Positions 15,958-26,038 of a stretch of 64,000 nt of DNA are shown here, piece after piece. Location: assembly GCA_965250205.1 (NCBI GenBank), contig CBDFNK010000023.1, positions 620,001-684,000 on the forward strand, written 5' to 3'. A program made the position numbers and the translations under genes. Within the stretch, counting starts at the first letter, position 1. Each line of letters starts with the position of its first letter. The notes beneath the pieces are model-generated. The model ran no database searches. It saw only the letters and a list, made by a program, of their open reading frames with translations, and was not told where the DNA came from. The stretch comes from JAHZKN01 sp965250205. GTDB taxonomy: Bacteria; Pseudomonadota; Alphaproteobacteria; Rhizobiales; Hyphomicrobiaceae.

Positions 15958-16254
15958 ATGCGTATGTTGTCGGTATCGGCGCTGTTTTTGGCAATTGCCA
16001 GTGCCTTTCTTCTCTACAGCTTGAATTATGAAACCCGTCTCCTTGCAGCCAAGGTGCAGGCGAAAGAGCAATTCGTCGAGACGGTGCGGGGCGATATCGC
16101 CGTGTTAAAGGCAGAGCGCGCGCATCTGGCGCGTCCGGGGCGCATCGAGCCGCTTGCCCGAGCACAAGGCCTTAAACCACTTGATGAACGCCACGTCGTC
16201 ACCCTCCCATTTGTGACCAATCCCATCATTACCGGATCGGCGGATCGGCGCTGA
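15958..16254 (+). CDS. ftsL: FtsL-like cell division protein
   Basis: This is a bitopic inner-membrane protein of 98 residues, assigned from position between rsmH and ftsI and from its architecture. One membrane segment (LSVSALFLAIASAFLLYSLN) is followed by a periplasmic coiled coil (ETRLLAAKVQAKEQFVETV) and the conserved alpha-type motif ARPGRIEPLARAQGL. FtsL joins FtsB and FtsQ to activate the septal synthase FtsWI. The stop and the ftsI start share one base (TGATG). Sequence conservation of FtsL is always low, so context carries much of the call. Confidence 0.88.
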   Translation: MRMLSVSALFLAIASAFLLYSLNYETRLLAAKVQAKEQFVETVRGDIAVLKAERAHLARPGRIEPLARAQGLKPLDERHVVTLPFVTNPIITGSADRR

Positions 16255-17960
16255 TGCAGCTACGCAGACCGGTTATCATCACGCCGGGTCTGCCAAAAAG
16301 GCGCGAGGCCGCGTCTTGGCAGAAACCGAGTGGCGGGCAAAAAATGAAAATGCGGTCTGCGGTCGTAACGCTGTCCGTGGTAGCGATGTCGACGGCAATT
16401 GCCGGCCAGCTGCTGCACCTTGCGTGGGTAGGACGGGGCGAACTCACAACAGCTATTTCCAATCCGATAGCCAACAGCTTTGCACGCCCAGATATTGTTG
16501 ATCGACGTGGTCGCTTGTTGGCAACGGATGTCAGTTTGCCGTCCCTGTTTGCAGACCCCTCACACATCTTGGATCGCGACGCCGTTGTTGAGCAGCTGGT
16601 AAACCTGATGCCTGACCTTGATGGCGCAAAATTGCGAATTGAATTGTCAGACCGTTCGCGGCGCTTTGTTTGGGTGCGGCGTGGAATTTCACCTGCCATC
16701 GCGCAACACATTCACAATCTCGGTTTTCCGGGGCTGGGCTTTAAGAATGAGCTCAAGCGCGCTTACCCTGCAGGCAATCTTGCAGGCCACGTATTGGGTG
16801 GTGTCAACGTCGATAATAAGGGCGTGGCTGGTCTCGAACAGTATATTGATCAAGAAGTCGGCACCGATCCTGTGCTCGGCACTGCATTGTCGCGCAAAGC
16901 GCCGGTACAAACGTCGCTTGATCTGGGTGTGCAACATGGGCTGCAGGATGAACTGAAAAGCGCTATGCGCCGCTATCAGGCCAAAGGAGCATCAGGCGTT
17001 GTGCTCGACGTTGAAACCGGCGAAGTGCTGGCGACAGCCTCGTTGCCCGGTGTTGACCCGATGCAGCCAGCGCAGTTGCAGGAACCGGAACGTCAAGATC
17101 GCATCGCCGGCGGTACCTATGAGCTTGGATCAATCTTCAAGGCGTTTACCATTGCGATGGCGCTGGAGGCGGGCCTGGTAACAACCGACACCCGTCTCGA
17201 CGTTTCACAACCGTTGCGTGATGGCCGTTACACTATTCGCGATGGACATGGGTCGGGTCGTCCGTTGAGCGTTGCAGAAATCTTCACGCACTCCTCCAAC
17301 GTTGGTGCCGGCATGTTGGCTTTGGCCGCAGGGCCGGAGCGTCATAAGCGGTTTCTTGAAACCTTTCGCTTGCTGGGCCCAATGAAAACAGAGGCCGGTC
17401 CTGTCGCGCCGCCACAAGCGCCTGAGGATTGGCACCGTATCCAACAGATCACAATATCATTCGGTCACGGTATGGCAGTTTCTCCATTGCAGTTCGCTGC
17501 AGCTGGGGCGGCTCTCATCAATGGGGGTCGTTATATACGCCCAACATTTCTGCGCCAGAGAACCATTGGTCCCTTGGACGGTGAACGCGTGTTGTCGGAG
17601 GCGACAAGCCAGAGTATGCGCGAGTTGATGCGCTTGAATGTGATAGACGCCGCGGGCACAGGGCGACGGGCCGATGTACCGGGCTATCGTGTCGGCGGCA
17701 AAACCGGCACCGCCGAGGTGGCTGGTCGCGGGGGTTACAAAAAGAAGACCGTCATTTCGTCATTCTTCGGTGCCTTCCCAATGGAACAGCCACGCTATGT
17801 CGTTCTGGTGTCGCTGTTTGAGCCGACCGGAAATCGCGCTTCAGGCGGGTCCATCACCGCAGGCCGCAATGCAGCACCAACCACAGCGCGTGTTATAGAG
17901 CGTATTGCACCGCTGCTTAATGTTGCACCCGCCCGCGCTCTTGCAGCGCTCACAAAATAG
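16254..17960 (+). CDS. ftsI: FtsI, septal peptidoglycan transpeptidase (PBP3)
   Basis: This division-specific D,D-transpeptidase of 568 residues has an N-terminal membrane anchor (about residues 35-55), a pedestal domain starting at RPDIVDRRGRLLATDV, and a C-terminal penicillin-binding domain. The active-site motifs are SIFK (Ser nucleophile, in YELGSIFKAFT), SSN (in THSSNVGAG) and KTG (in VGGKTGTAEVAG). It cross-links septal peptidoglycan together with FtsW, whose gene lies downstream in the same cluster. The N-terminal cytoplasmic stretch before the anchor is basic and of usual length. No defect is visible. Confidence 0.96.
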   Translation: MQLRRPVIITPGLPKRREAASWQKPSGGQKMKMRSAVVTLSVVAMSTAIAGQLLHLAWVGRGELTTAISNPIANSFARPDIVDRRGRLLATDVSLPSLFADPSHILDRDAVVEQLVNLMPDLDGAKLRIELSDRSRRFVWVRRGISPAIAQHIHNLGFPGLGFKNELKRAYPAGNLAGHVLGGVNVDNKGVAGLEQYIDQEVGTDPVLGTALSRKAPVQTSLDLGVQHGLQDELKSAMRRYQAKGASGVVLDVETGEVLATASLPGVDPMQPAQLQEPERQDRIAGGTYELGSIFKAFTIAMALEAGLVTTDTRLDVSQPLRDGRYTIRDGHGSGRPLSVAEIFTHSSNVGAGMLALAAGPERHKRFLETFRLLGPMKTEAGPVAPPQAPEDWHRIQQITISFGHGMAVSPLQFAAAGAALINGGRYIRPTFLRQRTIGPLDGERVLSEATSQSMRELMRLNVIDAAGTGRRADVPGYRVGGKTGTAEVAGRGGYKKKTVISSFFGAFPMEQPRYVVLVSLFEPTGNRASGGSITAGRNAAPTTARVIERIAPLLNVAPARALAALTK

Positions 17961-18116
17961 ATCAACAGCAATTTAGGGTCCTCGGGGTGCAGGTCTTTCA
18001 ATGCCTTTGGGTGCGCCAAGTTTCGTTGCCATGGCATGAGAAGGTGTCAAGGGTTTGACGGCTGGCGCGCGGGCTCATAAGAACCAATCATCTTGTTTTT
18101 GTGCCTTCGAGGACCA

Positions 18117-19571
18117 ATGCGGCTCGCCACTCTTATTTCTGAGACTGAACTGTCAAGCCAATCCGTGCCTCATTGCGAGGTCCAGGGTGTATCGCTCGAT
18201 AGCCGTACAATTAAACCCGGTGAGGTGTTTGCCGCGCTTGCAGGGAGTGCAGCGGATGGAGCACGTTTTATTTCCGATGCGGTTGCAAAAGGCGCCTGTG
18301 CTGTCCTGACCGGGCTAGATTCGCCTGTGCCCGATGGTGTTAGGGTGCCAGTGCTCCGGGCTCAGAACCCACGCCGCGTGTTGGCCGCGCTGGCGGCGAA
18401 GTTTTATGCCCCGCAACCTGAAACTGTCGTTGCCGTCACAGGAACAAGTGGCAAAACGTCGGTTGCCGATTTTACCCGTCAGATGTTGCTCAGTGCTGGC
18501 CGGTCTGCCGCATCCATTGGCACCATCGGTGTCATCACCGCTGATGAGGCGCGCTATGGTTCTCTGACGACGCCCGACCCCGTGACATTACACAAAATGC
18601 TTTCCCAACTCGCCAATGCGGGTATCGACCACCTGGCAATGGAGGCGTCGTCTCACGGTCTTGATCAATATCGCCTTGATGGGGTTCAGCTTAAGGCGGC
18701 CGCCTTTACCAATCTGGGGCGGGACCATCTGGACTATCACCTAGACTTAGAGTCTTATCTCAACGCCAAGCTGCGTTTGTTTGCCGAGCTGTTGCCTGCA
18801 AATGGTACGGCTGTTGTCAATTCGGATGATGCGGTGTCGGCCCGCGTGACTGAGATTGCCCAAACGCGTGGGCAGGCCGTGATTGATGTCGGCGTGAATG
18901 CTAAGCGCGTGCGGCTCAATGGCGTGACACGTGAGGGTTTCGCGCAAGTGCTGTCTTTGTCGATAGACGGTCAAAACTATACTGTGCATCTCGGTCTTGT
19001 CGGTGACTATCAGGTGAGCAACGCGCTGGTTGCAGCAGGCCTCGTGCTGGCTGTTGGAGTTACCCCAAATACTATTGCCTCAGCGCTTGGCCAACTTGTT
19101 GGCGTTGCGGGGCGGCTGGAAATTGTTGGTAATGTCAAAGGTGCATTGATGGTGGTTGACTATGCCCACAAGCCCGAAGCACTTGAAGCCGCGTTGCGCG
19201 GTTGCCGACCGTTTGCCACCGGACGGTTGATTGTTGTGTTTGGTTGCGGTGGCGATCGCGACAAAGGCAAGCGGCCTTTGATGGGAAGAATTGCGCAAGA
19301 TGGTGCAGATGTTGTCATTGTCACCGATGACAATCCGCGCTCAGAAGATGCCGCCGACATAAGATCTGAAGTGTGCGCTGGGCTTGAGGGGGTGCTTGAA
19401 ACAGGTGGTCGCCGGGAAGCAATCCGACGAGCGGTCGCGATGAGCGGTGCTGGTGATGTTGTGTTGATTGCTGGCAAGGGCCATGAGACAGGTCAGATTG
19501 TGGGCAAAGACGTTATTCCATTTTCAGATCATGAAGAGCTCAGAGCGGCGATGGAGATGTTTGCTGGATGA
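18117..19571 (+). CDS. murE: MurE, UDP-MurNAc-tripeptide synthetase
   Basis: MurE is the cytosolic Mur ligase that adds the third amino acid to UDP-MurNAc-L-Ala-D-Glu. ATP binding is seen in AVTGTSGKTSVADF. The substrate motif DDNPRSED carries the DNPR signature of ligases specific for meso-diaminopimelate, so the wall is of the usual Gram-negative type. The start at ATG 18117 has CGAGGA just upstream; the longer frame from 18093 begins with an unusual leader. The stop overlaps the murF start by four bases. Length (about 484 residues) is normal. Confidence 0.95.
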   Translation: MRLATLISETELSSQSVPHCEVQGVSLDSRTIKPGEVFAALAGSAADGARFISDAVAKGACAVLTGLDSPVPDGVRVPVLRAQNPRRVLAALAAKFYAPQPETVVAVTGTSGKTSVADFTRQMLLSAGRSAASIGTIGVITADEARYGSLTTPDPVTLHKMLSQLANAGIDHLAMEASSHGLDQYRLDGVQLKAAAFTNLGRDHLDYHLDLESYLNAKLRLFAELLPANGTAVVNSDDAVSARVTEIAQTRGQAVIDVGVNAKRVRLNGVTREGFAQVLSLSIDGQNYTVHLGLVGDYQVSNALVAAGLVLAVGVTPNTIASALGQLVGVAGRLEIVGNVKGALMVVDYAHKPEALEAALRGCRPFATGRLIVVFGCGGDRDKGKRPLMGRIAQDGADVVIVTDDNPRSEDAADIRSEVCAGLEGVLETGGRREAIRRAVAMSGAGDVVLIAGKGHETGQIVGKDVIPFSDHEELRAAMEMFAG

Positions 19572-20974
19572 GCGAGCCGTTATGGACCATTGAAGAGATT
19601 GCAAAAGCGACAGGTGGCAAGGTCGAAGGCCCGGCAGCGCACCCTGTGTCCGGCATCTCTATTGATACGCGTACGCTTGAAGCTGGCGATTTGTTCGTCC
19701 CACTGAGTGACAAGCGTGATGGCCATGACTTTGTCGCAGCGGCCTTGGAAAAAGGCGCGGCAGCAGCGCTCGTGTCGCGTACTTTTGAGTTGGATCAACC
19801 CAATGCCACGCTTGTCCGTGTTGATGACCCTCTGGCAGCTCTTGAAGATCTTGCACGCGCCGCGCGCCAGCGCCTCAAGCCGGATGCGGTCGTTGTTGCC
19901 GTCACTGGCAGTGTTGGTAAGACGGGCACCAAAGACATGCTCTGCACCAGTTTTTCAGCACTTGGGAAAACGCACGCCGCTGCAAAGTCATTCAACAATC
20001 ATTGGGGCGTACCGCTCACGCTGGCGACAACGCCACAAGATGTTGATTGCGCGATCTATGAAATCGGCATGAACCATGCTGGCGAAATAACACCGTTGAC
20101 GAAGATGGTATGCCCGCACATTGCGATCATCACGACCGTTGAGCCTGTGCATTTGGAATTCTTCGCGTCAGTAGATCAAATTGCCGAAGCCAAAGCAGAG
20201 ATATTTGACGGATTGGAACCGGGCGGCGTCGCCGTGCTCAATGCCGACAACCCGTTTTTCTCTTTGCTTCGTAAACGCGCAATGATGGTGAACGCGCGCA
20301 TAATGGCGTTCGGATGTGCTTCAGAGGCAGACGTGCATCTCATTTCTTACCGCGCTCAGGGAGCGAAAAGTCAGGTAACGGCCAAGGTTGGGTCTCAAGA
20401 GATTTCCTATGCACTTGAAATTCCAGGCGTTCATGTTGCGCAAAACTCTCTGGCTGTGATTGCTGCCCTGCAGGCATCTGGACGGGATGTGTTGTGCGGC
20501 GCCAAGGCGTTGGCCGGACTAAAGCCAGTTGCTGGTCGCGGTGCACGTGAGGTGTTGCGCGTTCCTGGTGGCGAGATCCTTGTGATTGATGAATCCTACA
20601 ATGCCAACCCGGCCTCGATGCGGGCTGCTCTTGGTGTTCTGGCGGCCGTCTCGCGCGATGACTACCCAAGACGTGTCGCAATCCTTGGTGATATGTTGGA
20701 GCTCGGTAGCGACAGTGGCGTGCTTCATGCCAGTTTGGGAGAATGCGTCGAGTCGGGCGACATTGATCTGGTGTTTTCATCCGGTCGCCACATGGCAGAG
20801 CTGTTTCGCCAACTACCGGAGGCTAAGCGTGGTGCCTGGGCCAATGAGGTTGAGGGTATTGCAGATGCCGTGATCTCAGCCCTGCAACCTGGGGACGCGG
20901 TGATGATCAAAGGCTCGCTTGGTTCGCGCATGGCACATGTTCTAGCCGCAATTCGCAACGAGTTTGGCGATTAG
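19568..20974 (+). CDS. murF: MurF, UDP-MurNAc-tripeptide-D-alanyl-D-alanine ligase
   Basis: MurF adds the D-Ala-D-Ala dipeptide made by Ddl (also encoded in this cluster) to complete the cytosolic pentapeptide precursor. Motifs are the P-loop AVTGSVGKTGTKDM, the HWGVPLTLA segment, YEIGMNHAGEI, and VIDESYNANPASMRAAL in the C-terminal domain. The 468-residue length and start are normal, with a four-base overlap with murE. Confidence 0.95.
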   Translation: MSEPLWTIEEIAKATGGKVEGPAAHPVSGISIDTRTLEAGDLFVPLSDKRDGHDFVAAALEKGAAAALVSRTFELDQPNATLVRVDDPLAALEDLARAARQRLKPDAVVVAVTGSVGKTGTKDMLCTSFSALGKTHAAAKSFNNHWGVPLTLATTPQDVDCAIYEIGMNHAGEITPLTKMVCPHIAIITTVEPVHLEFFASVDQIAEAKAEIFDGLEPGGVAVLNADNPFFSLLRKRAMMVNARIMAFGCASEADVHLISYRAQGAKSQVTAKVGSQEISYALEIPGVHVAQNSLAVIAALQASGRDVLCGAKALAGLKPVAGRGAREVLRVPGGEILVIDESYNANPASMRAALGVLAAVSRDDYPRRVAILGDMLELGSDSGVLHASLGECVESGDIDLVFSSGRHMAELFRQLPEAKRGAWANEVEGIADAVISALQPGDAVMIKGSLGSRMAHVLAAIRNEFGD

Positions 20975-21067
20975 TCTGAATTTAGACCCGTGCGACGGTT
21001 CCACTTGTCGAAGCCTCGTGGTAGGGAGCGCTAATGAGCGCCCGTCGGGTGCCTGAGGGGGATATAG

Positions 21068-22150
21068 ATGCTCTACGAGCTCATCAATTTCAGTGACCAG
21101 TTTGGTCCGCTCAACGTCTTTCGCTACATCACCTTCCGCACTGGCGGCGCAATTTTTACAGCGTTGCTGTTTGTCATGCTGTTTGGTCCTGGCATTATTG
21201 CACTGTTGCGCTTGAAGCAGGGCAAAGGCCAGCCGATCCGTGATGATGGCCCAGAATCCCATTTTGCCAAGGTCGGCACGCCGACGATGGGTGGTTTGAT
21301 GATCTTGGCCAGCGTCGCCATTGCAACCTTGCTATGGGCTGATCTTTCCAATCGCTATGTCTGGGTGGTTTTGGCGGTTATTCTGTCTTATGGTGCCATC
21401 GGTTTTTATGATGACTATCTCAAACTCAAGAAACAAACATCGACAGGATTTGGGGGTAAGGTCAGACTCGGACTTGAGTTTCTCATCGCTGCGGTCGCGA
21501 CCTACGTGTTGATGCAGATCGGTCCTCCTGATCTTGCAGACAAACTCGCATTCCCGTTCTTCAAAGATGTTGTCTTGTCGCTTGGAATTTTCTTCATCTT
21601 TGCTGGCGCCTTTGTCATTTCAGGAGCGGGTAATGCGGTCAATCTTACCGATGGCCTTGATGGGCTTGCCATTGTACCGGTGATGATTGCGGCAGGAACA
21701 TTTGGCCTGATTGCTTATCTTATTGGTAATGTGAAATTCGCCTCCTACCTGCAAATTCACTACGTTGCGGGCACTGGTGAGCTGGCCATTATTTGTGGTG
21801 CGTTGATTGGCGCGGGACTTGGGTTTTTGTGGTTCAATGCCCCACCTGCGATGATCTTTATGGGTGATACCGGTTCGCTGGCGCTGGGCGGTGGACTTGG
21901 GTCAATTGCTGTTGCGACCAAACATGAAATCGTGCTCGCCATTGTCGGCGGCCTGTTTGTGCTTGAAACAATGTCGGTGGTTATACAGGTTGCATCTTAT
22001 AAGCTTACTGGTAAGCGCGTATTCCGCATGGCGCCTCTGCACCATCACTATGAGCAAAAAGGCTGGCAGGAGAGCACGGTTGTGGTCCGGTTTTGGATTA
22101 TCTCCGTTGTGTTGGCGCTGATTGGGCTAGCTTCGCTTAAACTGCGCTAA
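21068..22150 (+). CDS. mraY: MraY, phospho-MurNAc-pentapeptide transferase
   Basis: MraY transfers phospho-MurNAc-pentapeptide onto undecaprenyl phosphate in the inner membrane to form lipid I. The 360-residue protein has about ten membrane segments. Catalytic motifs are GPESHFAKVGTPTMGG near the N-terminus, YDDYLKLKK (Asp-Asp pair), NLTDGLDGLA, and FMGDTGSLALGG, with the HHHYEQKG histidine motif near the C-terminus. The start has GAGGGGG upstream. It is separated from murF by 93 bases. Confidence 0.96.
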   Translation: MLYELINFSDQFGPLNVFRYITFRTGGAIFTALLFVMLFGPGIIALLRLKQGKGQPIRDDGPESHFAKVGTPTMGGLMILASVAIATLLWADLSNRYVWVVLAVILSYGAIGFYDDYLKLKKQTSTGFGGKVRLGLEFLIAAVATYVLMQIGPPDLADKLAFPFFKDVVLSLGIFFIFAGAFVISGAGNAVNLTDGLDGLAIVPVMIAAGTFGLIAYLIGNVKFASYLQIHYVAGTGELAIICGALIGAGLGFLWFNAPPAMIFMGDTGSLALGGGLGSIAVATKHEIVLAIVGGLFVLETMSVVIQVASYKLTGKRVFRMAPLHHHYEQKGWQESTVVVRFWIISVVLALIGLASLKLR

Positions 22151-22225
22151 AATTGGTCCGAAAATCACTCTTCTGATGCACGGATGCGATTTTGGATACG
22201 GGCATGATCGCTTACAGTCTGGCTC

Positions 22226-23686
22226 ATGATTCGCTTGACCTTATTTGAAAACAAAACAGTCGCGCTGTTTGGGCTTGGCGGCTCGGGCCTTATTGCAGGC
22301 GAGGCCTTGCGCAAAGGGGGTGCTGACGTCATCGCCTGGGATGACAACCCTGACGCCCAAGATGGCGCGCGCCGAGCCGGCCTCAATGTTGAGGACCTTA
22401 ATCAAGTTGATTGGTCGCGCTTTAGTAGTTTTGTTGTCGCGCCAGGTGTGCCGCTGACCCATCCCGAGCCACACTGGAGCGTCAAGAAGGCGCTAGAGGC
22501 AGGCGTTGAAATTATTGGCGATATTGAATTGTTTGCCCGCCAGCGTGCGATGGACTGTCCCGGGGCCCCGTTCATCGCCATTACGGGCACCAACGGCAAG
22601 TCAACCACGACGGCTCTTACCGCGCACATCCTACGCGCACTTGGTTGTCAGGTCTCGATGGGCGGAAACATCGGCAAGGCAGTTCTGTCACTTGAGCCAG
22701 CCGACGATAATCGCATCCACGTTGTTGAGATGTCGTCCTATCAGATTGACCTCACCCCAACGTTGCACCCGACCGTTGGCGTGCTGCTCAACGTGACGCC
22801 GGATCATCTTGATCGCCACGGCACGATTGAAAACTATGCCGGCGTCAAAGCGCGGCTGGTGCAAGGGGCGGATGCGGCCTGCGTGTGTGTGGATGATGCC
22901 TTCACCAAGGTGGTTGCTGAAACGATTGCACCACGTGAACGTCTTTATGCCTTTACCAAAGGCACAGGTACGTCCATTGTGCCGCGCGGCTATGCCATTG
23001 GTTCAAGCTTATTTGTGCACACGGTCAAAGATGGTGTGGGTCAAAGCGATGAAATTGCCAATCTTGATGGCATTGCCGCATTACGTGGTGCGCACAATGT
23101 TGAAAATGCTCTGGCGGCCATACTGGCTATACGCGCGCTTGCCGATCAAAGCGCTTCGACCCATCCAGAGTTCGCTGACAAGCTGTGGCGACCGGCCCGC
23201 ATTGCAGATGGATTGAAATCATTTCCAGGCCTTGCCCATCGCTTGCAGCAAATTGCCCGCCGCGGTCGGGTGGTGTTTGTCAACGATTCAAAAGCAACCA
23301 ATGCTGAAAGTGCTGAAAAAGCGCTGTCCAGTTTTGCCGGCGACATTTACTGGATAGCAGGTGGACGTGCCAAGGATGGTGGTATCGAAGCGCTGACGCC
23401 ACTGCTGCCGCGTGTTGCCAAGGCCTATCTCATCGGTGAAGCTGCAGATGATTTTGCCAAGACTTTGTCGGGGCGTGCCCCGTTTGAGATTGCAGCGACA
23501 CTGGACGTTGCCGTGAAACAGGCAGCTGAAGACGCCGCGCAAAGTCAAGCTGAAGCACCGGTTGTGTTGCTGTCGCCCGCGTGCGCCTCCTTCGATCACT
23601 TCCGCAACTTTGAGCTGCGTGGCGCACATTTCACGGATCTTGTTGCTACTTTGCCTGATGTGGAGATGTTGGGAGACGCCACATGA
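22226..23686 (+). CDS. murD: MurD, UDP-MurNAc-L-alanine-D-glutamate ligase
   Basis: MurD adds D-glutamate to UDP-MurNAc-L-Ala in the cytosol. The N-terminal Rossmann motif VALFGLGGSGLIAGEAL, the ATP loop AITGTNGKSTTTAL, the EMSSYQID segment and FVNDSKATNAESAEKAL in the C-terminal domain identify it. The 486 residues are slightly longer than the enterobacterial enzyme but normal for alphaproteobacteria. Its stop overlaps the ftsW start (ATGA). Confidence 0.95.
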   Translation: MIRLTLFENKTVALFGLGGSGLIAGEALRKGGADVIAWDDNPDAQDGARRAGLNVEDLNQVDWSRFSSFVVAPGVPLTHPEPHWSVKKALEAGVEIIGDIELFARQRAMDCPGAPFIAITGTNGKSTTTALTAHILRALGCQVSMGGNIGKAVLSLEPADDNRIHVVEMSSYQIDLTPTLHPTVGVLLNVTPDHLDRHGTIENYAGVKARLVQGADAACVCVDDAFTKVVAETIAPRERLYAFTKGTGTSIVPRGYAIGSSLFVHTVKDGVGQSDEIANLDGIAALRGAHNVENALAAILAIRALADQSASTHPEFADKLWRPARIADGLKSFPGLAHRLQQIARRGRVVFVNDSKATNAESAEKALSSFAGDIYWIAGGRAKDGGIEALTPLLPRVAKAYLIGEAADDFAKTLSGRAPFEIAATLDVAVKQAAEDAAQSQAEAPVVLLSPACASFDHFRNFELRGAHFTDLVATLPDVEMLGDAT

Positions 23687-24852
23687 GGGTGTCGCGCGCT
23701 GACAAAAGCCGACTTGTTAGGTGGTGGTTCACGGTTGACCATGCGCTGTTGGCAGCGGTGGCGGCGATTATGGCAGCGGGTATTGTGTTGTCTCTTGCGG
23801 CTAGTCCGTCGGTTGCGGTCGCTAAAGGTTTACCCGCCTATTACTTTGTTGAGCGCCACATTTTATTTTCGGCTGTCGGTATGCTGGTTATGTTGTCGGT
23901 CTCGTTTCTAGAGCCGCAAATGATCCGGCGCCTTTCATTTGCATTATTTGTTGTTGCTATCGCCGCGCTGATTTACATCTATTGGAATGGTCGCGAAATC
24001 AATGGCGCCAAGCGGTGGCTGTTGTTGTTTGGGTTTTCCTTCCAACCCTCTGAAATCGCAAAACCTGCTTTTGTTGTGATCACGGCTTGGTTACTGGCGC
24101 AAACACATGTTGCCAAAGAAATGCCAGCGCTCACGTTATCTATTGTCCTTGCTGCGTTGCTATGTACGCTGCTGGTGCTTCAGCCAGATGTTGGCCAAAC
24201 CGTGCTTGTGTCGATGGTCTGGGGCGCACTTTATTTTACATCAGGTCAACCGCTGATCGGCGGTGTAGTAATTGCGGTCTTAGGGGTGGTTGGTTTGGCT
24301 GCCGCCTATATCGCATTCCCACACGTCCAATATCGCGTCGAAAAGTTTCTCAATCCCAACCCCGGTGATCATAGCCAGGTGGATCGCGCCATGCAGAGCT
24401 TTACTGAAGGTGGATTTTTCGGGCGCGGTCCCGGCGAAGGCACAATCAAAACGGTTTTGCCAGATGCTCACACGGACTTTATTTTTGCGGTTGTTGCAGA
24501 AGAGTATGGGGTTATTGCCTGCTTGGCGCTGTTGTTCGCTTTTACGTTTATTGTTATTCGCGCTTTTCAACGCGTCCGTCATGAGCCAGATAGTTCGATA
24601 CGGTTTGCGGTCATTGGGCTTGCTCTGTTGTTTGCGCTCCAAGCCTATATCAACATGGGCGTGAATATTGGTTTATTACCAGCCAAGGGGATGACGTTGC
24701 CGTTCATATCGTCTGGGGGCTCATCGATGATCGCCATTTCCATCACCGTTGGCATGTTGCTGGCGTTGACTAGGCGACGGCCCAATCTTGCGCACATTCG
24801 TGCGCCTTCTGTGTCGCCAAGCGTCCTCGAACCTCATCGGATACACTCATGA
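23683..24852 (+). CDS. ftsW: FtsW, septal peptidoglycan glycosyltransferase (SEDS family)
   Basis: FtsW polymerises lipid II at the septum as partner of FtsI. The 389-residue protein has about ten membrane segments. SEDS signatures include NGAKRWLLLFGFSFQPSEIAK, the loop Asp in PDAHTDFIFAVVAEE, and PFISSGGSSM near the C-terminus. It overlaps both murD and murG by four bases. Confidence 0.95.
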   Translation: MRVSRADKSRLVRWWFTVDHALLAAVAAIMAAGIVLSLAASPSVAVAKGLPAYYFVERHILFSAVGMLVMLSVSFLEPQMIRRLSFALFVVAIAALIYIYWNGREINGAKRWLLLFGFSFQPSEIAKPAFVVITAWLLAQTHVAKEMPALTLSIVLAALLCTLLVLQPDVGQTVLVSMVWGALYFTSGQPLIGGVVIAVLGVVGLAAAYIAFPHVQYRVEKFLNPNPGDHSQVDRAMQSFTEGGFFGRGPGEGTIKTVLPDAHTDFIFAVVAEEYGVIACLALLFAFTFIVIRAFQRVRHEPDSSIRFAVIGLALLFALQAYINMGVNIGLLPAKGMTLPFISSGGSSMIAISITVGMLLALTRRRPNLAHIRAPSVSPSVLEPHRIHS

Positions 24853-25976
24853 GCGAACAAAGATCTGTCCTTTTGGCTGCCGGTGGCACGGCGGGCCATT
24901 TGTTTCCTGCATTTGCGCTTGCCGAGGAACTCGCGGCACGCGGTCTTGTTGTAGATCTGGCAACGGACATGCGTGGTGATCGCTATGGGAGTGGGTTCCC
25001 GGCACGAAACGTCTATCAAATTCCGTCAGCTACCGTGCGTGGCAAGTCGCCCATGGCACTTGCCAAAACTGCAACCGCACTTAGCCGCGGTATTGCATCT
25101 GCCTATCGCATCCTTGGCAAAGTCAAACCAAGTGCGGTTATTGGGTTTGGCGGGTATCCGACATTCCCGCCGTTGCTTGCCGCGCGTATGCATAAGATCC
25201 CAACGGCCGTTCACGAACAAAATGCGGTGCTGGGACGGGCCAACAAAATGCTGAGCCAGCGTGTTGATCATATTGCAACAACGTTTGCACACACTAAGCT
25301 TCTGCATGGGGACGTCGAGCGCAAAGTGCGCGTGACCGGAAACCCGGTGCGTGCTGCTGTGTTGCAGGCTGCTGAAATACCGTTTCCAACCGTTTCAAGT
25401 GCCGCGCCTTTTTACCTGGTGGTGTTTGGCGGCAGTCAAGGCGCGCGGTTCTTGTCCGATACCGTGCCTGGGGCGCTTGCGCGTTTGGATAACGAGCTTT
25501 TGCGCCGTCTGATTGTGGTCCAGCAGGCACGCGAAGAAGACGTTGCTCGGGTGAAGGCAACCTACGAGGCGGCAGGCGTCACCGCCGAGGTTGCGACGTT
25601 TTTCCCAAACCTTCCAGAATTGATTGCCAACGCGCATTTGGTGATGGCCCGGGCCGGAGCCTCGACGGTTGCCGAATTGGCAGTGATTGGCCGTCCTGCC
25701 ATATTGGTGCCTTTGCCAGGGTCTTTGGATAACGATCAATTGGAAAATGCCAGGCAACTTGCCGAATCAGGCGCGGCTTGGTGTATCGAACAGAAGGATT
25801 TATCCGCGGATCGGATTGCCAAAGAGGTCACCCGTCTGGCACACCAGCCGAACGTGCTGCAAGGGGCGCAAAAAGCTGCCAAATCTATGGGCAATCCAGA
25901 GGCTGTCGGCGCATTAGCGGATCTTGTGCAAGAGATGGTGATGGGGTCCGGTCTCTCTGATAACCACATAGCTTAG
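24849..25976 (+). CDS. murG: MurG, lipid II-forming N-acetylglucosaminyltransferase
   Basis: MurG adds GlcNAc to lipid I on the inner face of the membrane, forming lipid II. The N-terminal loop LLAAGGTAGHLFPAFALAEE, IGFGGYPTFPPLLAA, HEQNAVLGRANK and VVFGGSQGARFLSD, plus the nucleotide-binding ARAGASTVAEL, are typical of this GT28 enzyme. The 375-residue length is normal. Confidence 0.95.
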   Translation: MSEQRSVLLAAGGTAGHLFPAFALAEELAARGLVVDLATDMRGDRYGSGFPARNVYQIPSATVRGKSPMALAKTATALSRGIASAYRILGKVKPSAVIGFGGYPTFPPLLAARMHKIPTAVHEQNAVLGRANKMLSQRVDHIATTFAHTKLLHGDVERKVRVTGNPVRAAVLQAAEIPFPTVSSAAPFYLVVFGGSQGARFLSDTVPGALARLDNELLRRLIVVQQAREEDVARVKATYEAAGVTAEVATFFPNLPELIANAHLVMARAGASTVAELAVIGRPAILVPLPGSLDNDQLENARQLAESGAAWCIEQKDLSADRIAKEVTRLAHQPNVLQGAQKAAKSMGNPEAVGALADLVQEMVMGSGLSDNHIA

Positions 25977-26038
25977 AAAAAGAATGTGGGTAAGCAGGCA
26001 AATGAGACCGCTGCGCACTAGAATAGGATTGAACGGCC